Of a DNA stretch of 64,000 bases, positions 42,765 to 50,526 are shown in pieces. The stretch is taken from NCBI GenBank assembly GCA_944385055.1, contig CALWVT010000001.1, positions 248,001 through 312,000 on the forward strand. Direction: 5' to 3'. The translations under genes and the position numbers were made by a program. This DNA comes from an uncultured Clostridia bacterium. Lineage in GTDB: Bacteria > Bacillota > Clostridia > Oscillospirales > Acutalibacteraceae. The notes beneath the pieces are model-generated. The model had not been told where the DNA came from. It made no database searches and saw only the letters and a list, made by a program, of their open reading frames with translations. How positions within the stretch are numbered: the stretch's first letter is position 1; every line of letters begins with the position of its first letter.

Positions 42765-44558
42765 ATGACAGGCTATGAACATCTGTGTGTAAACTGTATG
42801 TCAGAAACGGATGGAAAAGATAAATGCCCAAAGTGTGGATTTTCCCAGGCGGAGCCCCAGGCAAAAGAGGCACTGCCCTACCGCACCGTCTTGCAGGATC
42901 GTTATATGGTCGGGCGTTTAAAACGCCAAAATGGAGAAGGAAAATTCTATATCGGCTTCGATATGCAGCAGCTGTGCACGGTGCAGATTCATGAATTTTT
43001 CCCGATGCCGATCTGTGCGCGGGTGCCGAATTCCAACGATATCGCCGTCATTGCGGGGAATGAGAGCCTCTTCGATCAATATTTAAAAGACTTTATCAAT
43101 TATCAGGAGACGTTAAAGCGCTTCCAGACACAGACGGGCATCGTGCCGGTGCTCGACGTCTTTGAAGAAAACTTTACCGCCTATTCGATCTCTCCGTGGG
43201 AGGAAGCCATCACCCTGCGCTATTTTGTGGAGCGCAGCGGCGGGGAATTGACCTGGAACGCAAGCTGGAAGCTGTTCCGGCCGGTCGTTTCAGCGCTCTC
43301 CACGCTGCATGCCTCCGGTGTGGGCCATCTGGGGATTTCCCCGGATACCCTGTTCATTACGCCGGAAGGGGAGATGCGGCTGGGGGATTTCTGCATTTCT
43401 GCTTCGCGCATGACGGACACCGGCCTGCAGTGCAGCATCGTTCCGGGCTGTGCGGCCATTGAACAGTATGATGCGAGCCTGGAAGTCGGGGAGGCTACCG
43501 ACGTGTACGGCCTTGCGGCGACGCTGTTTTTTGCGCTGACCGGCGTCCTGCCCAAAGATGCGCGCGAGCGCCGCGAAGATCCGCGCCTGCTTTTGCCGGC
43601 AAGTAAATTAAAGGCCATCCCGCCGTACGTCGTGACGGCACTCGCGAATGCGCTGCAGGTCGGCCAGGAGGCGCGCACGCCGACATTTGAGCGCCTGCGC
43701 GCCGAGATGAATTCGACCCCGACGGCGAAGGTCTCTCTGGAAGAAACCCAGAGCTTGCGCAAAATCGCCAGCCCCTATGCCGGGAAATCCCGCGGAACCG
43801 CGCCGGAAGAGGACCGTCCGCGCCGGCCGAAAAAGCAGACGTATTTGTGGGTGCTGTTAATCTGTGTCATTGCGGCGATTGCGGTGGTCTTGATTGCCTG
43901 GGCCATCCGCCTGTTTGGGCCGGGCACCCCCACAACGCCCACCAGCACCTCGTCCGGGAATGCGCTTTTCGTGTCGAGCGATGCACCTTCTTCCACCGTC
44001 TCCGCAGGGGCGTTTGGGGATGAAACTTCTTCTAGGGATTCCCTTTCCTCTTCGTCGGATGAAAACGAGGAGAGTTCCGAAGTCTCCTCGCAAGAGGAAG
44101 AGGAAAGCAGTTCTTCTTCCCGTGAAACCTCTTCGCAGGAAGATTCAAATATCATCGAAGCCCCAAATCTGATCGGCATGCAGCTTTCCGACGTCATGAA
44201 CGCGAGCTCCTACCAGATCAGCGAAAACAACAACCGCGAGTTTAACGACAGCATCCCCCAGGGGGAAATCATCGAGCAGACCCCCAAGCCGGGCGAGCCG
44301 ATGGAGCGCGGTTCGGTGATTACGGTCACGGTAAGCCTTGGCGCCGCGATGCGCGCGCTGCCTGATGTTGCGGGGGATACCCTCCAGCAGGCGAGACAGG
44401 CAATTGAAGATGCCGGCTTCCTGATGCAGACCGATTCCGTCCCCAGCGAGGAACCCAGCGGCACGGTCATCGGCTACCGGGATAATGAGGCCGGCGCGAT
44501 GATGGCCTATGGCTCCGAAGTTACGGTCGAGGTCAGCAGCGGCCAGGGGGCAAACTAA
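42765..44558 (+). CDS. Zinc-ribbon / pseudokinase / PASTA membrane protein
   Basis: A 597-residue protein with: a zinc ribbon (Cys 8, 11, 21, 24); a Hanks-type kinase fold (about 38-330); one membrane helix (about 359-384); a Ser/Glu-rich linker (about 395-460); and two external PASTA repeats (about 462-597). The kinase looks dead: the VAIK Lys is His76 (VQIHEFFP), HRD reads HLG at 188-190 (HLGISPDTLF), DFG reads DFC from Asp208, and APE reads AIE. The fold itself is kept (GEATDVYGLAATLFFALTG). PASTA domains usually bind cell-wall fragments, so this may be a wall sensor or scaffold working with an active kinase elsewhere. ATG at 42765 follows AAAGGA. Confidence 0.85.
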   Translation: MTGYEHLCVNCMSETDGKDKCPKCGFSQAEPQAKEALPYRTVLQDRYMVGRLKRQNGEGKFYIGFDMQQLCTVQIHEFFPMPICARVPNSNDIAVIAGNESLFDQYLKDFINYQETLKRFQTQTGIVPVLDVFEENFTAYSISPWEEAITLRYFVERSGGELTWNASWKLFRPVVSALSTLHASGVGHLGISPDTLFITPEGEMRLGDFCISASRMTDTGLQCSIVPGCAAIEQYDASLEVGEATDVYGLAATLFFALTGVLPKDARERREDPRLLLPASKLKAIPPYVVTALANALQVGQEARTPTFERLRAEMNSTPTAKVSLEETQSLRKIASPYAGKSRGTAPEEDRPRRPKKQTYLWVLLICVIAAIAVVLIAWAIRLFGPGTPTTPTSTSSGNALFVSSDAPSSTVSAGAFGDETSSRDSLSSSSDENEESSEVSSQEEEESSSSSRETSSQEDSNIIEAPNLIGMQLSDVMNASSYQISENNNREFNDSIPQGEIIEQTPKPGEPMERGSVITVTVSLGAAMRALPDVAGDTLQQARQAIEDAGFLMQTDSVPSEEPSGTVIGYRDNEAGAMMAYGSEVTVEVSSGQGAN

Positions 44559-44568
44559 AAGAAAATAC

Positions 44569-44610
44569 GTCCGCGGCAGGGCATTTTCTGCTGCGGACTT
44601 TTTCTTTTTT
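44569..44610 (+). terminator. Terminator of the pseudokinase gene
   Basis: GTCCGC-G-GCAG (44569-44579) pairs with CTGC-T-GCGGAC (44588-44598), followed by TTTTTCTTTTTT. Confidence 0.88.
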
Positions 44611-44622
44611 AAGATTGGCAGC

Positions 44623-44660
44623 AAAAAAGGCCCGCGGAGAACGATTTCTCCACGAGCCTT
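44623..44660 (-). terminator. Terminator of rpsF-ssb-rpsR
   Basis: On the minus strand a 12-bp stem with two wobble pairs (built on GGAGAA/TTCTCC) and a 4-base loop is followed by six T. It sits back to back with the previous terminator. Confidence 0.85.
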
Positions 44661-44676
44661 CTCTTTTGTGAAAAAC

Positions 44677-44916
44677 TCAGTCGCTGCTGAACGGCAGCAA
44701 AGCGAGATGACGCGCACGCTTGATTGCGACGGTCAGTTCACGCTGATGATGCGCGCATGTGCCCGTGACACGGCGGGGCAGAATCTTCGCGCGCTCCGAA
44801 ATAAAGCGGCGCAGCTTGGCAACGTCCTTGTAATCGATCTGGTCGATCTTATCTACGCAGAAGCTGCAAACCTTGCGGCGGCCCTTGCGGCCACGACGGT
44901 TGTCTCTGTCAGCCAT
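44677..44916 (-). CDS. rpsR: 30S ribosomal protein S18
   Basis: A 79-residue basic protein of the small subunit platform, partner of S6. Core [38 protein letters not shown] and ARHLALLPF. It keeps a C-x2-C pair (VCSFC) and a later Cys, the cysteine-containing (zinc-type) version of S18. Third gene of rpsF-ssb-rpsR. Confidence 0.97.
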   Translation of the reverse strand: MADRDNRRGRKGRRKVCSFCVDKIDQIDYKDVAKLRRFISERAKILPRRVTGTCAHHQRELTVAIKRARHLALLPFSSD

Positions 44917-44955
44917 CTGTAAAAACCTCCTTCATGTGTTGTCTGCAATGCTCCC

Positions 44956-45474
44956 TTAGAACGGCAGATCGTCGTCGTCCGGAAGCGCTTGAAAATCACC
45001 GGCATCGCCGCTCGCATACGCGGGTGCGGCCGGCTCTGCCGCAGGCGCGGCAGGGGAGGGGGCAGCGGAACGCTGCGAGGAATAGCTGCTCTGATAGCTC
45101 GATCCGTACGACGACCCGCCATAGGCATCTCCGCCGCCGTACGCCTCGGTTTCCCGCTTGCTTCCGCAGAAGCTCACGTTGTCCGCGACCACTTCTACGC
45201 GCGTGCGCTTATTGCCGTCCCGGTCCGTATAGTTGTCCACCCGGATCGAGCCCTGTACCGCAATCATCGAGCCCTTGTGGAAGTACCGGCAGATAAATTC
45301 CGCCCTCTCTCTCCACGCGGTCACATCGATAAAGTCGGTTTGCTTTTCAGCGCCCTGCCGGGAATAATTGCGGTCCACCGCAATGCGGATGGTCGTTACG
45401 GGAATATCACTCGGGGTGTGGCGCAGTTCAGGGTCTGCAACCAGGCGCCCCATCAGTACGGCAACATTCAGCAT
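44956..45474 (-). CDS. ssb: Single-stranded DNA-binding protein
   Basis: A 172-residue OB-fold protein (residues 1-110: MLNVAVLMGRLVADPELR, TDFIDVTAWRERAEF, GSIRVDNYTDRDGNKR) with a Ser/Tyr/Ala-rich flexible linker and the acidic tip DDDDLPF that recruits repair and replication partners. ATG at 45474 has GAAGGAGGGG upstream. It lies between rpsF and rpsR, the usual bacterial order. Confidence 0.97.
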   Translation of the reverse strand: MLNVAVLMGRLVADPELRHTPSDIPVTTIRIAVDRNYSRQGAEKQTDFIDVTAWRERAEFICRYFHKGSMIAVQGSIRVDNYTDRDGNKRTRVEVVADNVSFCGSKRETEAYGGGDAYGGSSYGSSYQSSYSSQRSAAPSPAAPAAEPAAPAYASGDAGDFQALPDDDDLPF

Positions 45475-45500
45475 CGGAAACCCCTCCTTCTTTTGTGGAC

Positions 45501-45797
45501 TTACGCATCCTTGCGGATGATCAGCGAGCGAATCACGCCGTCCGTGATCTTGTAGATACGGTCAAGCTCCGCCGTGAAAGCGGGAACGCTCGTGAAGTCG
45601 ATCAGGACATAGTAGCCTTCGTTCTCCTTGTTGATCGGATAAGCCAGGCGGCGTTTGCCCCACTCGTCGACCCCGTCCACAGTACCATTCGCTGCAATCA
45701 GATCCTTGAACTTCTGCACGACAGCTGCAATGGCTTCCTCGTCAAGTTTGCAGGAAACGATGAAGACGGTTTCATACTTGTTCTTGATTTCTTCCAT
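45501..45797 (-). CDS. rpsF: 30S ribosomal protein S6
   Basis: A 98-residue ribosomal protein that pairs with S18. Motifs YETVFIVSCKLDEE, VDEWGKRRLAYPINKENEGYYVLIDF and the C-terminal VIRSLIIRKD. ATG at 45797 is chosen because AAAGGAGG lies 8 bases upstream; a GTG three codons earlier overlaps that site. First gene of the operon, after a structured leader. Confidence 0.96.
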   Translation of the reverse strand: MEEIKNKYETVFIVSCKLDEEAIAAVVQKFKDLIAANGTVDGVDEWGKRRLAYPINKENEGYYVLIDFTSVPAFTAELDRIYKITDGVIRSLIIRKDA

Positions 45798-45811
45798 GGT
45801 GTGCACCTCCT

Positions 45812-45876
45812 TTTGGACATATGGCCCCGCGACATGGCGCGGAGCAAGGATACGTCAGTCCCATGACGGGACTAAC
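45812..45876 (-). promoter_or_regulatory. rpsF leader with two hairpins (possible S6:S18 autoregulatory element)
   Basis: The minus-strand leader forms AGTCCC/GGGACT (45859-45875 region) and then GCTCCGCG/CGCGGGGC (45838-45845 with 45824-45831) around a CCATGT loop, just before the ribosome binding site. In many bacteria an S6:S18 complex binds such a leader, recognising a CCG element, to repress the operon. The match to that motif was not tested by covariance. Confidence 0.5.
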
Positions 45877-45882
45877 AGAGTT

Positions 45883-45911
45883 ATTTTATCAGAATCAAAA
45901 GGGAAAGTCAA
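45883..45911 (-). promoter_or_regulatory. Promoter of rpsF-ssb-rpsR
   Basis: Minus-strand TTGACT (45906-45911), 17-base spacer, TAAAAT (45883-45888), placed just after the galU stop. Confidence 0.82.
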
Positions 45912-45915
45912 GAAT

Positions 45916-46797
45916 TCAATCGAGTGTTTTTGCGATTTCCTTGAGATACGCGCGGAATCCTTCACCGATTTCCGGGTGATGCAGCGCGACTTCCACCTGC
46001 GCTTTCATGATGCCGAGCTTATTGCCCATATCGTAGCGGTGCCCTTCATAATCGACCGCAATCATGCCCTGGCTTTGTGCGAGCTGGCGCATGGCGTCGG
46101 TCAGCTGGATTTCCCCGCCGGCGCCGGGCGGCGTCTGGTCAATGATGTCGAAAATTTCCGGCGGCAGCAGGCAGCGCCCAAGGATCGAAAACTGGCTCAT
46201 GACCTTGTCGGGCGTGGGCTTTTCGACCATGTCGGTGCAGTTATAATAATTGTCGTGCAGCGGTTCCACGCGCAGCGAGCAATATTTCGAAATATCCTCG
46301 AGCGGGACTTTCTGCACGCCCAAACAGCCTTTTCCGGTCTGCTCATACGCGCGGATCAGCTGTTTGCATACGGGTTCCTTGCTGATGACGACGTCGTCGC
46401 CGTAAAGGACCGCGAACGGTTCGTTCCCGACAAAGGAGCGCGCGCATCCCACCGCGTGGCCGAGGCCGCGGGTCTCTTTCTGGCGCACAAAATAGATGTT
46501 CGCCATGTGGGCAATGTCTACGATCTCCTGGTAGATCTCCTCTTTGGCCGGGCCGCCGTTGTGCAGGCGCGCTTCCAACTCCGGCACACGGTCGAAATGG
46601 TCTTCAATCAGGCCCTTGCCGCGGTTTGTGATGATTAAAATGTCGGTGATGCCGGAATGGACCGCTTCTTCCACAATGTATTGGATGGCCGGCTTATCGA
46701 CAATGGGGAGCATCTCCTTCGGCATGCTTTTCGTCGCGGGCAGAACGCGCGTGCCAAGCCCCGCCGCGGGGATGACTGCTTTCGTAACTTTTTTCAT
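45916..46797 (-). CDS. galU: UTP-glucose-1-phosphate uridylyltransferase
   Basis: Makes UDP-glucose for glycolipids, teichoic acids and polysaccharides. A 293-residue nucleotidyltransferase with AVIPAAGLGTRVLPATKSMPKEML at the N terminus (uridylyl loop, seen in overlapping shorter blocks GLGTRVLPATKSMPKEM), GLGHAVGCARSFVG, VLYGDDVV, VEKPTPDKVMSQ and GGEIQLTDAM. ATG at 46797 fits homology; the long in-frame extension upstream is not coding. Follows the zinc-ribbon membrane gene by 50 bases. Confidence 0.95.
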   Translation of the reverse strand: MKKVTKAVIPAAGLGTRVLPATKSMPKEMLPIVDKPAIQYIVEEAVHSGITDILIITNRGKGLIEDHFDRVPELEARLHNGGPAKEEIYQEIVDIAHMANIYFVRQKETRGLGHAVGCARSFVGNEPFAVLYGDDVVISKEPVCKQLIRAYEQTGKGCLGVQKVPLEDISKYCSLRVEPLHDNYYNCTDMVEKPTPDKVMSQFSILGRCLLPPEIFDIIDQTPPGAGGEIQLTDAMRQLAQSQGMIAVDYEGHRYDMGNKLGIMKAQVEVALHHPEIGEGFRAYLKEIAKTLD

Positions 46798-46847
46798 GAA
46801 GGGGTCGCCTCTTTTCTCCAGACTTTTGCGAATGAACGCATGGAATT

Positions 46848-47891
46848 TTATAGGATCAGCCCCGGCAGGTAGGTGAGCACGAGGTAAGCAATGAACACAA
46901 AGAATACGGGCATCGAGTTGATGCCGCCGCGCTCCTGATACAGGATCAGCATCTCGCCGGGTTCGGACGTCTTGGCTTGGATCTTTTCCACGAGCTTTAC
47001 GCAGTGTTTGCGGTAGATGTGGTTGGCGATGGCGCCCACAACGATGTGCAGCACCAGGATTCCCAGCAGAATCAAAAACGGCGAAACAATCAGAAACTGC
47101 TGGAACGGGGAGAGCTGCGTCAGATACACGGCGATCTCTTCCGTCTGTGCCTGGGTCATCGCATACAGCGAGGCGGAGCTGTCGCTTGCCGCCTGCAGCG
47201 CGTCGTACAGGATTGGCGCCACGAACGCAAGGTCGATATAATTCCACAAAAACTGCAGCGCCAATTCCACCACCGTAATGACCGCCCCGAGCGCGTATTG
47301 CTTGCGGTACAAAAGCCATGCGCCGCTTAAGAGGAACGCAGCCCCGTTAAAGCGGTGGCGGCGGGCCTGCACCTGCCGTTGGAATACGGGCAGGTAATAG
47401 GTTGTATTGCTCTGTACCGCTTTGGCAAGGTCCGAGGCTTTGACGCCGTCGATGGACGTGTCCGGATCTACACCGCCCATCGGGTCGAACATAAACGGCA
47501 TCGCACCGCCCATATTCCCGCGGCCTCCATAAGACCACGGGCCGTTCCCGGGCCCGCCGGGCGCCTCAAAGGGGCTGCCCTGCTGCGGACCGTCCTGCGG
47601 CTCCTCGTCTGGAAGCAGGGACTTGCCGCAGTGATTGCACACGGTGGCCCCCGGCGGATTGCGGTGGCCGCACTGCGGGCAGCGGACACTGTTGTGAACG
47701 GTTTCCTCCTGCTGCGCCGGCGGATGCCAGGCGTCCGGCGTGCCATGCTTATCCTCATAGACGCAGTGGCCGGCTTCTTGATAACAGGCGCGGTGATACG
47801 GCGCGCCGCACACCGGGCAGACCACAATGTCGTCGTCTTTTGTAAACGGTTTTCCGCAGACCGGGCACGGAATGCCAGAAAAATCCATCAT
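46848..47891 (-). CDS. RING-like zinc-ribbon membrane protein with DUF2628 region
   Basis: A 347-residue protein. Residues 1-45 hold a treble-clef/RING-like cluster (CPVCGKPFTKDDDIVVCPVC then YHRACY), a second zinc ribbon CPQCGHRNPPGATVCNHCG lies near 70-90, then a Gly/Pro-rich linker (about 95-150). The C-terminal half resembles DUF2628: a soluble piece, FNGAAFLLSGAWLLYRKQYALG and three to four membrane helices. Bacterial RING-like fingers are reported mainly from such architectures; whether this one binds partners or ubiquitin-like enzymes is unknown, and none are nearby. Upstream of galU in the same transcript. Confidence 0.72.
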   Translation of the reverse strand: MMDFSGIPCPVCGKPFTKDDDIVVCPVCGAPYHRACYQEAGHCVYEDKHGTPDAWHPPAQQEETVHNSVRCPQCGHRNPPGATVCNHCGKSLLPDEEPQDGPQQGSPFEAPGGPGNGPWSYGGRGNMGGAMPFMFDPMGGVDPDTSIDGVKASDLAKAVQSNTTYYLPVFQRQVQARRHRFNGAAFLLSGAWLLYRKQYALGAVITVVELALQFLWNYIDLAFVAPILYDALQAASDSSASLYAMTQAQTEEIAVYLTQLSPFQQFLIVSPFLILLGILVLHIVVGAIANHIYRKHCVKLVEKIQAKTSEPGEMLILYQERGGINSMPVFFVFIAYLVLTYLPGLIL

Positions 47892-47951
47892 ACTGCCATC
47901 TCCTCCATAAAGGATGGTACATTTGCTGCATCGACTGCAGCCGCTCTCCTT

Positions 47952-47980
47952 ATTGTATCGATTTTCATGCGAAACTGCAA
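47952..47980 (-). promoter_or_regulatory. Promoter of the zinc-ribbon gene and galU
   Basis: Minus-strand TTGCAG (47975-47980), 17-base spacer, TACAAT (47952-47957). Confidence 0.7.
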
Positions 47981-48103
47981 GTTTTTGTCACGAGAGTTTT
48001 TACTCTATTCATATTTCTCTTGCCGCGGCGCCGCGGGGACTTTGCAGTTATCTAAAATGCCGGTCTAGGTGCAGGCATCCGGCGTAAGGGGCCGCTGCCT
48101 CCC

Positions 48104-48132
48104 TTTACAAGCGGGCGAAAATCGGATATAAT
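48104..48132 (+). promoter_or_regulatory. Promoter of prfB
   Basis: TTTACA (48104-48109), 17-base spacer, perfect TATAAT (48127-48132). Confidence 0.75.
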
Positions 48133-48306
48133 AAATTTTGTATGTATAGATGCGGCCGAGGTGTGGCGCCTGTTGCATTTTATATTTTTAAAGAAAAGAA
48201 AGCACATGCGGCACGTTTTTGAGAGGGGACAGATAGGCGGTGCTTCATGCCTTTGGTCCGGCCGGATTGATAAAGTCATTTTGTAAAAGAATAGGGTGGA
48301 GACGGT

Positions 48307-49440
48307 ATGTTACAATTTGAGGAGTTAATACAGAAGCTGCATGACTTAAAGCCGGATCTCGATGATTTGGAAGATGCGCTGGATGTAAAAGCCATGCGCA
48401 ATGAGATCGACGAATTGGATCATAAGGCCAGCGAGCCTGGTTTCTGGGACGATACGCAGAATTCGCAGAAAATCCTGCAGCGTTCCGCCAAATTAAAGGA
48501 TAAACTTGCAGCGATGGAATCGCTGCGCAATCTCTGGGACGACGCGATGACGCTGTGCGAACTGGCCAATGAGGAGGGAGACCTCACGGTGCTGCCGGAC
48601 GCACAGGCGGAAATTGAAAAGCTTTCGAAAGACTTGGAGCAGCAGCGTCTGCAGACGCTTTTAACCGGCGAATACGATGCGAAAAACGCCATTTTAACGT
48701 TCCATGCCGGTGCCGGTGGCACAGAGGCGCAGGACTGGGCGGATATGCTTTACCGCATGTACAACCGCTGGGCGGAGCGCCACAACTATAAAGTGAAGCT
48801 TTTGGACTATCTCGACGGTGAAGAGGCCGGCCTGAAGAGCGCGAGCATCTTAATCGAAGGGGAGAATGCGTACGGTTTCCTCAAGGGCGAAAACGGCGTC
48901 CATCGTTTGGTGCGCGTTTCCCCGTTTGATGCTTCCGGTCGCCGCCACACCTCGTTCGCCTCGCTGGAAGTCATGCCGGAAATCGACGATACCGTCGAAG
49001 TGGAAATTAACCCTGCGGACATCAAGATGGAGGTCTACCGCGCCAGCGGCGCCGGCGGGCAGAAAGTTAATAAGACGAGCTCCGCCGTGCGCTTGACGCA
49101 TATCCCCACCGGCATCGTCGTGGCCTGCCAGGTCGAGCGCAGCCAGTACCAGAACCGCGACGTCGCGATGCGCATGTTAAAGAGCAAGCTCCTCGAAATC
49201 AAGGAGCGCGAGCATCTGGAAAAAATCGAGGACATCAAAGGCGTCCAGAAGGAGATCGCCTGGGGCTCGCAGATCCGCTCTTACGTCTTTATGCCGTACA
49301 CGATGGTCAAAGACCACCGTACGGGCTACGAGACCGGCAACGTCAACGCCGTCATGGACGGCGACCTCGACGGTTTTATCCACGCCTATTTAAAGGCGCT
49401 CAGCCAGGGGACGCTCGGCAATTACGGCTCGGACGACTAA
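48307..49440 (+). CDS. prfB: Peptide chain release factor 2
   Basis: Ends translation at UGA and UAA. The 377-residue protein has the tripeptide anticodon SPF in VRVSPFDASGRRHTSF (near 203), the GGQ loop ASGAGGQKVNKTSSAV (near 252), and a coiled N-terminal domain. The frame is open from ATG at 48307 to the stop, so the programmed +1 frameshift seen near codon 26 in most bacteria (CUU UGA with an internal Shine-Dalgarno) is absent here. The ATG follows GGGTGGAGACGGT. Sure. Confidence 0.96.
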   Translation: MLQFEELIQKLHDLKPDLDDLEDALDVKAMRNEIDELDHKASEPGFWDDTQNSQKILQRSAKLKDKLAAMESLRNLWDDAMTLCELANEEGDLTVLPDAQAEIEKLSKDLEQQRLQTLLTGEYDAKNAILTFHAGAGGTEAQDWADMLYRMYNRWAERHNYKVKLLDYLDGEEAGLKSASILIEGENAYGFLKGENGVHRLVRVSPFDASGRRHTSFASLEVMPEIDDTVEVEINPADIKMEVYRASGAGGQKVNKTSSAVRLTHIPTGIVVACQVERSQYQNRDVAMRMLKSKLLEIKEREHLEKIEDIKGVQKEIAWGSQIRSYVFMPYTMVKDHRTGYETGNVNAVMDGDLDGFIHAYLKALSQGTLGNYGSDD

Positions 49441-49476
49441 TCTTTCTTTTTATAAAATATAATTTATAAAAATACA

Positions 49477-49526
49477 TGCCCGCTTTTCGGAATGCGCTGT
49501 TGTGCGCTCCCCGGAAAGCGGGCATT
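49477..49526. terminator. Bidirectional terminator between prfB and the helicase-loader gene
   Basis: A 14-bp stem with one mismatch/wobble (49477-49490 with 49511-49524) is followed by TTTTT on the plus strand and by a T-rich run on the minus strand. An AT-rich tract (49447-49475) precedes it. Confidence 0.85.
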
Positions 49527-49527
49527 T

Positions 49528-50526
49528 TTACCGTTTATTTTCCGTATGCGGCTGCATCCGCTTTTGCTGGCGGATGTCGCGGCCGATAAAGTGGACACGT
49601 GTATAGCCGCCGATGACGCGGGAAGAGAAACGCTCCGTATAGTACGACTGCATCTCGCGGATCGAAAGGTTTGTGCTGATGATGGTCGGCTTCTGCGTGA
49701 GCTGCCGCGTGTTGACAATGTGGTACAGCGCCGCCACCGTAAACTGCGTGCGGAATTCCGTGCCCAGGTCGTCGAGGATCAAGAGGTCGCAGTCCAAAAG
49801 GCCCTGCATGGTGCCGCCCTCCACGCGCCCAAAATGCTCATCGTCGATGCGGGAGAGTAGCGCCTGCGCCGTCCCATACACAACGCCGAAGCCGCGGTCA
49901 ATGACAACGCGTGCAATCGAAAGGGAGAGGTGCGTCTTGCCAAGCCCCGTCTTGCCGGTTAAAAGCAGGCTGTCCGCATCCAGCGTAAAGCCGTACGCAT
50001 ACCTGCGGCAGAACGCAAACTGCCGCTCCATAATCTGCCGCGGGTTATAGCCCTGCTCGTCTGTTACGTCGGGATAATAAGAAAGATCAAAATTTTCAAA
50101 GCTGCACAAAGCCAGCGGCGTGCTTTCGTTGAGCTGCCGCTGCGCCTCCTGATGCAGCAGGTCTTTCATGCAGGTGCACATCCGTCCGTCGACATTTCCG
50201 CGGTCCTCACATTTCGGGCAGGTATACTGCGGGCGCAAATCTTCCGGGTGCATCCCATGGGATTCCAGCAGTTCGGCGCGCTCCTTTTGCAGCGCCTGGT
50301 TTTTTTGCCGCAGTTCTTCGAGCGCCGAACGGACGTCCTTCTGGCGCTGTAAAACGGCGGTCGCCGCCAGCACGCCCGTGTGCGTGAGCTGCCGGTCAAT
50401 CTCCTGCACCCTTGGCTCCAGGGCGTAAATCTTTTCGCGGCGTTCCTGCGCGGCAAGCTCAGCACGCTTGCGCCGGCGCTCCAAAATCGCGTTCACGGCG
50501 TCGTAAACGGCGCGGCTGTATCCCAT
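49528..50526 (-). CDS. DnaC/DnaI-like replicative helicase loader
   Basis: A 332-residue AAA+ ATPase. The N-terminal 90 residues are coiled coil; a Cys cluster (CPKCEDRGNVDGRMCTC, near 103-119) matches the zinc region of DnaI; then Walker A LLLTGKTGLGKTHLS (near 190), Walker B LLILDDLGTE, sensor 1 PTIISTNLS and the Arg finger region. Such proteins load DnaB/DnaC helicase at origins and stalled forks. The start ATG overlaps the DnaD-like stop (TGATG), so the two are coupled. Confidence 0.88.
   Translation of the reverse strand: MGYSRAVYDAVNAILERRRKRAELAAQERREKIYALEPRVQEIDRQLTHTGVLAATAVLQRQKDVRSALEELRQKNQALQKERAELLESHGMHPEDLRPQYTCPKCEDRGNVDGRMCTCMKDLLHQEAQRQLNESTPLALCSFENFDLSYYPDVTDEQGYNPRQIMERQFAFCRRYAYGFTLDADSLLLTGKTGLGKTHLSLSIARVVIDRGFGVVYGTAQALLSRIDDEHFGRVEGGTMQGLLDCDLLILDDLGTEFRTQFTVAALYHIVNTRQLTQKPTIISTNLSIREMQSYYTERFSSRVIGGYTRVHFIGRDIRQQKRMQPHTENKR

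Larger units (their letters stand above)
47892..48306. other. 415-base divergent intergenic region
   Basis: Carries promoters for the minus-strand zinc-ribbon gene (47952-47980) and plus-strand prfB (48104-48132). A GC-rich palindrome (CCGCGGCGCCGCGG) lies near 48023-48036. The prfB leader is about 170 bases long without a recognisable riboswitch. No gene seen. Confidence 0.6.

Noticed and set aside
45655..46638. A 327-codon plus-strand open frame over rpsF and galU
   Set aside because: Overlaps two well-supported minus-strand genes and the galU-rpsF gap; low-complexity shadow without motifs.
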